From NCBI GenBank assembly GCA_038043285.1, contig JBBTCJ010000133.1:1-29002 (forward strand): DNA of 29,002 nt, given 5' to 3'. Positions within the stretch are counted from its first letter, which is position 1. Each line of letters begins with the position of its first letter. Made by a program: the position numbers and the translations under genes. This document shows, one piece after another, positions 23,458 through 29,002 of the stretch. The notes beneath the pieces are model-generated. The model made no database searches. It worked only from the letters and a program-made list of their open reading frames with translations, and was not told where the DNA came from. Source of the DNA: JBBTCJ01 sp038043285 (GTDB lineage Bacteria; Planctomycetota; Phycisphaerae; UBA1845).

Positions 23458-26400
23458 GTGTCCAATTCCGCGATGATTAGGCGGCAGCCGCATCTTGGTC
23501 TCCTGACCATGTGTGTCGTCGTTGGTATGTTGCCCGTCGCCCGCAGCTACGGGCAATGCCCTGTTCAGTCGGGCTTGGTCGCCCACTGGTCCGCCAACGG
23601 GAACGCGCAAGATTCCTTCGGGGACCATGACGGAACGGCCAACGGAGACGTCACCTACCCGACGGGGAAGGTCAGCCAGGCGTTCGATTTCAACGCCGGC
23701 ACGCCTTGCACCTGTTCGGACCCGACGGTTCCCCTGAGCACCTGTGCGTGCGCCTATACCCAGGTTCCGGACGACCCTGCCTTGCGGATCACGGGAACCG
23801 TGACCATCGCGTTCTGGGCGAAACGACGCTCGCTCAGCGGGGTGGACGTCATTGTGGAAAAGGGAGGCGACTGGACGCACGAAAGGACGAACTACCACGC
23901 TGTCCTGCAAGGCCCCGGCAACGGCAACAGGTTCATGTTCTTGTTTGCCGGCGGTGGAAGGGGCGTCCCCGCCCCACTCGACTTCGCCTGGCACCATTAC
24001 GCGGTGGTCGCCGTAAACGGTGCGGCCGATCCTACGTTCTACGTTGACAACGTCGCGCAGACGATCGACTCTACCTTTGGCCCGGCGACGATGACCTTGT
24101 ACCCGTCCACGGCGCCTCTGAACATCGGCGCGCAGGTGGATACCATTGTCGGTGGCGAAACGTTGTGGAACTACTGGGGCAACGCTGCCGTTGACGAGTT
24201 AATGATCTTCAACCGCGGGCTGTCTGCCGCTGAAATCGGGGATATCTACGCCGCCGGAGTCGCCGGCTCGTGCACCGGGACCGTCTGGTACGTGGACGCA
24301 AACGCCACCGGAGCGAACAACGGATCGAGTTGGTGCAATGCATTCACCAGCTTGTCGCTTGCCCTGGACAGCGCATTTGCAAGCAACATTTGGACGATTC
24401 GAGTCGCGGACGGCACCTACAAGCCGGATACGACGGGCTTGGTCGATCCGCGCACCGCGGCCTTCAGCCCCTTTGCGTTCTTCCACATCTCGTCCCTCAT
24501 CGGCGGCTACGCCGGATGCGGCGCGCCGGACCCCGACGCCCGCGATCCAGCCATCAATCAAACGATTCTCAGCGGGGACATCGGCGTCATCGGAGACGTC
24601 ACCGACAACTGCTATCACGTGGTGTTCGCCAATGGTGTGGAATCGGCGTTGATGGACGGTTTCACGCTGACCGGAGGCAACGCGAACGGGCCCGGCGGAA
24701 ATTGGAAGGACTTTGCAGGCGGTGCGCGTTTCATTGGTAGTCCCATTGTCAGGAACTGCGTTTTTGAGGTCAATAATGCCACCTCCGGCGCTGGCGGCGC
24801 CTTCTGTAGACGTTCCGGGATGGGCACCGGCGGGCAGTTCCACCGGTGCATCTTTCGGAACAATACTGCGTCTGGTTTTGGCGGTGGAGTGTGGGTGGAG
24901 GGGCAAGCAAGTGTAGAGAATTGCCTTGCTGTAGGGAACACCGCATTCTCCGGCGGAGCCGCAGCGTATGCGAACGGAACCTCCGCGCTTACGATGACAA
25001 ACTGCACCATCACTGCGAACGACTCCGGGAACTCAACAACATCCGGCGCCTTGTTGCTGAATGATAGCGCAAGCCTTACGTTGCGTAACTCCATCCTTTG
25101 GGACAACACGGCGCCGACCGGAACGGTGACGCAAAAGCAGATTCGTGTGAATAGCTCGGGATCGGTAATCGTCACGTATTCCGTGGTGCAGGATGACGAT
25201 CCGAACGACGTGAGCGTGTACGCGGGTACGGCCAATCTGGACGACAACCCGCGATTGGACGCGAACTCTATTCTTAAGATTGGCTCGCCCGCCATTGATT
25301 CCGGTGAGAACGACGCCGTCGTCGGGGACGCCGACTTGGACGGCGCACCCCGACGGGTCGACGACGTGGGCATGGCCGACACAGGTTTGGGGACGGCGCC
25401 GATTGTGGACATGGGGGCGTATGAGTTCCAGGGGACCACCGTTGCCTGGGGCGCGTGTTGCTCGGGCGACGCCTGCGGCGCGATCTGCGAGGAATTCGTT
25501 GCCCAGGCGGCCTGCCTAACGCCTTTCGTTTGGACCGAGGGTGCGATGTGTTCGGCGGTGTGTTCCGCGGACGCAAGGTGTCGCCTGCCGGCAGGTCAAG
25601 TATTTCGCGACATGGTCAGTGACGTGGACGCCGACTTTCGCCTGGCGGATGACTTCGTGCCGTCGGCCTCGCCCATTACCACCGTCTGCTGGTGGGGAGT
25701 GTACCGTGAGCTGATCGTCAACGAATTAGACTGCGGGCCAGGCCCTGGGGACAGTTTCACCATCACCTACTTCACGGATGCATCAGCCCGTCCGAGTTCC
25801 GAAATCTCATCCCAGACGGTTACTCCCACAAAAACGAACGCCGGAACGGTCGGTGAAGGCACGTTATTATATCAATACTCGGCGACGCTGCCGGCATCGG
25901 TGTCGGTCACGCCGGGAACAAGAATTTGGATGGAGATTCGCAACGATACGTCGGGGCCGCCGTCTGTCTGCCAGTGGGTGTGGATGCCGTCGGCGAACGG
26001 CGAGGGCAATCTGCACGGCGTCGTCGACGGGGGCGGAATCTATGGTCCGGAGTCCAAGCACATTACCGCGAACGCCGCGTTTTGTCTGAACACGCCGATT
26101 GTCGCGGACGACGGCGGCGTGGTGCGCGGGGCGTGCTGTTTGTGTCCGACCGGTTGCAATAATAATGTCCTGAGAACTAATTGCAGCGGTGTCTGGCATC
26201 CCGGCGAGTTGTGTGCGGCAATCTCATGCAGCGCGCCGGCCAATGACGCGTGCTCGTCAGCGTCGCTGATTACCTCGCTGACCACTCCGTTTCACAACAC
26301 ATGTGCCAATACCGACGGGCCGGCCAACGTGCCGACGGACATCGGTCCGAGCAACGAAGTCCGGCGGGACATTTGGTACAAATACTATGCTGGCGAAAGT

Positions 26401-29002
26401 AACCCGGCTTTCACCGTCGGTGCGTGCGACTCTGGCTTCGACGATGTGGTCGCGGTGTATTCGAATGGAACCGGGACTTGTTCGTGTCCAACGGACAATA
26501 CCACCCTCATTGTAGCCAACGACGAGGGTTGTGCCGGCGGATTGGCCATCGGTGGGGGGGGGCGATTCACGATTCCCGTTACGGCCGGTGTGTGCTACCT
26601 GATTCGCGTCATAGGATTTGCCGACTCGCAGGGGCTGGGTGTACTCGAGGTGTCGGCCGTGTCCGGTTCGGCGCGGGTGTACGTGAATGCCGGTGGCGAG
26701 GGAGCTAACAACGGCAGCAGTTGGGCGAATGCCTACGTCAATCTGCAAGACGCCCTTCGGCCGGCCATCGCGCCGACGGATATCTGGGTGGCGACAGGGA
26801 CGTATCGGCCTGATCGCGGCTCGGGCATCACGCTGGGGGATCGGACGGCCACGTTTCAACTGAATAGCGGCGTAGCGATCTACGGTGGGTTCGCCGGCGG
26901 GGAGACGAGTGCGCTACAACGCGACCCTTACACCAACGTGACCATCCTCAGCGGGGATCTGAATAACGACGACCTTGGCGGCTGGGAACCGGGAGATCCA
27001 TTGTGGGCGGAGAACGCCTACCACGTCGTGACCGGTAGCTCGGTGGACTCCTCGGCCTTTCTGGATGGGTTTGTGATTACCCACGGCCATGCGGACGGCC
27101 CTGCGCCGAATAACTCGGGCGCCGGCATGTACAACAACGGCGGCAGCCCACAGATATTCAATAGTACGTTCACCGGGAACCGTAGCGCGGGGAGCGGAGG
27201 AGGCGTGCACAACACCGGCGGAGGAAATGCCTCATTTGGAAATGCTGTGTTCACCGGAAACAAGGCCGTCAATGGCGGAGGCATGTCCAATTCCGCCAGT
27301 TCGCCGTCGTTTATCGGAGGAGGGGGGTTCCTGTCGAATTCGGCGAGCGAATCGGGCGGCGGCATGTTCAATCTGGCGAGCCACCCCGACCTGTGGCTCT
27401 GCGACTTTCAGCAGAACACGGCCGTGGATGGCGCAGCGATGGCCAACGTGGGCGGAAGTGCTCCTGTACTCCTCCAAGTGCGCATGAATTGGAACTCCGC
27501 CGACGCACGGGGCGGCGTAATGTTTAACCAGGGCGACAGCCGACCGGAGCTGAAGAGCTGCGTTCTGAGTGCCAACACCGCCACCGTCGACGGCGGCGCC
27601 ATGTACAATGACGGAAGCTATCCCGTGGTGGTCAACTCGATCCTCTGGGACAACGTCCCGAATGAAATGACCAACGTCAGCAGCGTCCCGACGGTGAACT
27701 ACAGCGACGTCGAGGGCGGATTCGTCGGTGTTGGCAATGTCAACGCGGATCCGTTGTTTGTAGACCCCCAGACTGGGTATTTTAGCATCGGGGCGGGTTC
27801 GCCGTGTATCGACGCGGGAGACAATCGCGCCGCGGCTGGATGGAATCCTCTGGATTACGGCGGAAATCCGCGGTTTTACGACGATCCGGCCACGGTGGAC
27901 AAAGGCGTCGGCCCGGCGCCGATTATCGACATCGGGCTTTATGAGTACTTTGACTGTAACGGCAATGGGATCTACGACGCGTGTGACTTGACCTGTATTC
28001 CGCCGTGCGACGTGCCGGGGTGCGGCCTGTCGGCGGACTGCAACGCAAACCTCATTCCAGACTCCTGTGAGAACCGCAACGATTGCGACAATGACAACGT
28101 CCCCAACGATCCGGTTTGCGGCGAGCCCGTGCCCGAGCAGGACTGCGACGGCGACAACCTATGCAACAACACCGAGCTATTGAACTGTCCGGCACCTCCG
28201 CCTGCCGGTTCGATTGACCTGAACGCCGGCTGCCGGGACTGCGCCGGCGCCGGCTGGTCGAGCAACGGCATTCCCGATGCCTGCGACATCGCCGCCTGCA
28301 CCGGTAATCCTGGTTGCGCGGATTGCCCGGGCGGCACAGGCAACGGCGTTCCCGACGGCTGCGAGCCGGATTGCAATAGCAACTTGGTGGCCGACAGTTG
28401 CGACATCGCCGGCGGAACGAGCATGGATTGCGATGCCAACGGCGTTCCCGATGAGTGTGTCGGGGGTATCACGGGCGTGTGCACCACCGCCACCCAGAGT
28501 GGAGCAATCAGCGATTCCGCGACCACCGGGGGCCAATCCGCCCAGGACACGTCGCTGACCGTGACTCAAGTCGAGGTCGTCGTGGACGTCAACTTTCAGG
28601 TTGCCTCGCTGCAGATTGAGGAGGGCGGCGTCGTCAACGTGACCGGCGAGACGGTTGGTAACCTGACGGTGACGGAGGCGGGCGGCATCCAAGTGGAAGG
28701 GCAACTGTTGGTGGCCAACGACCGGACCATTGATGCATCGAGCGGTACAGTGGCCATCGATGCCGGCGGGAACTACGGGCCGGCGCCTGGGGCGACGGAC
28801 ACCTCGGTCACCCTGCTCGCCTCGAACGTGACCATCTCCGCGGGAACCGTACCTCCTGCGGGAATTACCGCCGGAACGTCCCCTCTTCCTGGGGGCCACA
28901 TGACCCTGACCGATGCGATGTCCGTAACCACCGGCACGTTGTTGATGGACGGCTCGACGGTTCCGCTCCAATGCGGGGGATCGGTGGCCTCCGTGCAAGG
29001 CG
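23458..29002 (+). CDS. Giant secreted mosaic protein with LamG, beta-helix and DCN repeats (3' end beyond the window)
   Basis: The frame is open with no stop from 23458 to the right edge, giving 1848 visible codons. GTG 23458 is preferred as start because GAGGAG (23444-23449) lies 8 bases upstream; ATG 23473 is in frame but too far from it. After a signal peptide (RRQPHLGLLTMCVVVGML) come a LamG/ConA-like domain (about 37-270, WHHYAVV, AAVDELMIFNRGLSAAEI) and beta-helix 1 (about 277-660, opening VWYVDANATGANNGSSWCNA as in the upstream giant). These are followed by a GACC repeat, an 'ADDFVPS' domain (about 700-880), a second GACC repeat, and a PPC-like domain (about 928-1070). Beta-helix 2 with Pmp-like GGGM/FxxN repeats (about 1075-1498) precedes DCN repeats (about 1499-1670) and the start of a beta-solenoid-like region. 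It is the third gene of the secreted block. The visible part holds no catalytic motif; an adhesive or matrix role is inferred. Confidence 0.87.
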   Translation, partial: MSNSAMIRRQPHLGLLTMCVVVGMLPVARSYGQCPVQSGLVAHWSANGNAQDSFGDHDGTANGDVTYPTGKVSQAFDFNAGTPCTCSDPTVPLSTCACAYTQVPDDPALRITGTVTIAFWAKRRSLSGVDVIVEKGGDWTHERTNYHAVLQGPGNGNRFMFLFAGGGRGVPAPLDFAWHHYAVVAVNGAADPTFYVDNVAQTIDSTFGPATMTLYPSTAPLNIGAQVDTIVGGETLWNYWGNAAVDELMIFNRGLSAAEIGDIYAAGVAGSCTGTVWYVDANATGANNGSSWCNAFTSLSLALDSAFASNIWTIRVADGTYKPDTTGLVDPRTAAFSPFAFFHISSLIGGYAGCGAPDPDARDPAINQTILSGDIGVIGDVTDNCYHVVFANGVESALMDGFTLTGGNANGPGGNWKDFAGGARFIGSPIVRNCVFEVNNATSGAGGAFCRRSGMGTGGQFHRCIFRNNTASGFGGGVWVEGQASVENCLAVGNTAFSGGAAAYANGTSALTMTNCTITANDSGNSTTSGALLLNDSASLTLRNSILWDNTAPTGTVTQKQIRVNSSGSVIVTYSVVQDDDPNDVSVYAGTANLDDNPRLDANSILKIGSPAIDSGENDAVVGDADLDGAPRRVDDVGMADTGLGTAPIVDMGAYEFQGTTVAWGACCSGDACGAICEEFVAQAACLTPFVWTEGAMCSAVCSADARCRLPAGQVFRDMVSDVDADFRLADDFVPSASPITTVCWWGVYRELIVNELDCGPGPGDSFTITYFTDASARPSSEISSQTVTPTKTNAGTVGEGTLLYQYSATLPASVSVTPGTRIWMEIRNDTSGPPSVCQWVWMPSANGEGNLHGVVDGGGIYGPESKHITANAAFCLNTPIVADDGGVVRGACCLCPTGCNNNVLRTNCSGVWHPGELCAAISCSAPANDACSSASLITSLTTPFHNTCANTDGPANVPTDIGPSNEVRRDIWYKYYAGESNPAFTVGACDSGFDDVVAVYSNGTGTCSCPTDNTTLIVANDEGCAGGLAIGGGGRFTIPVTAGVCYLIRVIGFADSQGLGVLEVSAVSGSARVYVNAGGEGANNGSSWANAYVNLQDALRPAIAPTDIWVATGTYRPDRGSGITLGDRTATFQLNSGVAIYGGFAGGETSALQRDPYTNVTILSGDLNNDDLGGWEPGDPLWAENAYHVVTGSSVDSSAFLDGFVITHGHADGPAPNNSGAGMYNNGGSPQIFNSTFTGNRSAGSGGGVHNTGGGNASFGNAVFTGNKAVNGGGMSNSASSPSFIGGGGFLSNSASESGGGMFNLASHPDLWLCDFQQNTAVDGAAMANVGGSAPVLLQVRMNWNSADARGGVMFNQGDSRPELKSCVLSANTATVDGGAMYNDGSYPVVVNSILWDNVPNEMTNVSSVPTVNYSDVEGGFVGVGNVNADPLFVDPQTGYFSIGAGSPCIDAGDNRAAAGWNPLDYGGNPRFYDDPATVDKGVGPAPIIDIGLYEYFDCNGNGIYDACDLTCIPPCDVPGCGLSADCNANLIPDSCENRNDCDNDNVPNDPVCGEPVPEQDCDGDNLCNNTELLNCPAPPPAGSIDLNAGCRDCAGAGWSSNGIPDACDIAACTGNPGCADCPGGTGNGVPDGCEPDCNSNLVADSCDIAGGTSMDCDANGVPDECVGGITGVCTTATQSGAISDSATTGGQSAQDTSLTVTQVEVVVDVNFQVASLQIEEGGVVNVTGETVGNLTVTEAGGIQVEGQLLVANDRTIDASSGTVAIDAGGNYGPAPGATDTSVTLLASNVTISAGTVPPAGITAGTSPLPGGHMTLTDAMSVTTGTLLMDGSTVPLQCGGSVASVQG

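Overview
The window looks like high-GC chromosomal DNA from a planctomycete, possibly of the Phycisphaerae or a related class; this is inferred from content, not from a marker gene. The indications are very large secreted mosaic proteins with Cys/Asp-rich repeats of the form DCNxNGxPDxC, GACC-type cysteine repeats and right-handed beta-helix domains, an ECF sigma factor paired with a Ser/Thr kinase, outer-membrane biogenesis genes (BamD-like and LptE-like), and many short palindromic repeats between genes.

Layout. (1) 2-247: the 3' end of a secreted YWTD beta-propeller protein with an IPTL-CTERM-like sorting tail. (2) 512-4408: a housekeeping block of BamD-like TPR protein, LptE-like lipoprotein and FtsH, with a 101-bp MITE-like element just before ftsH. 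(3) 4557-4629: a tRNA with anticodon CAT that resembles tRNA-Ile2. (4) 4820-8841, minus strand: a single-domain LuxR-type regulator followed by a 1204-residue secreted protein, with a foldable leader hairpin between them. (5) 9107-12430: ECF sigma factor and membrane Ser/Thr kinase with a TPR-like tail. (6) 12755-13648: AraC-family regulator with a PocR-like Cys-rich sensor domain. (7) 14091-29002: three consecutive plus-strand genes for giant secreted proteins (1955 residues, 1027 residues including a subtilase, and at least 1848 residues running off the right edge).

The most interesting signal is a C-terminal module of about 195-224 residues found at the very end of three proteins: the minus-strand giant, the 1955-residue beta-helix protein and the subtilase. 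It contains conserved cysteines, an asymmetric dockerin-like repeat pair (NVLD...VDKVKDL, then NVNVLDI...V..K) and an exact C-terminal Cys-Pro. None of the three has a hydrophobic PEP-CTERM-like tail, so the module is a candidate for an undescribed sorting or surface-attachment device. The unfinished right-edge gene shares the other domains of this family and is predicted to end the same way.

Four regulators (LuxR solo, ECF sigma, kinase, AraC/PocR) lie between the divergent blocks of secreted-protein genes. This suggests, without proving, that the locus is a regulated surface or extracellular-matrix island. The extracellular proteins share domain cassettes (beta-helix, GACC repeats, PPC-like domain, 'ADDF' domain, DCN repeats), consistent with local duplication and shuffling.
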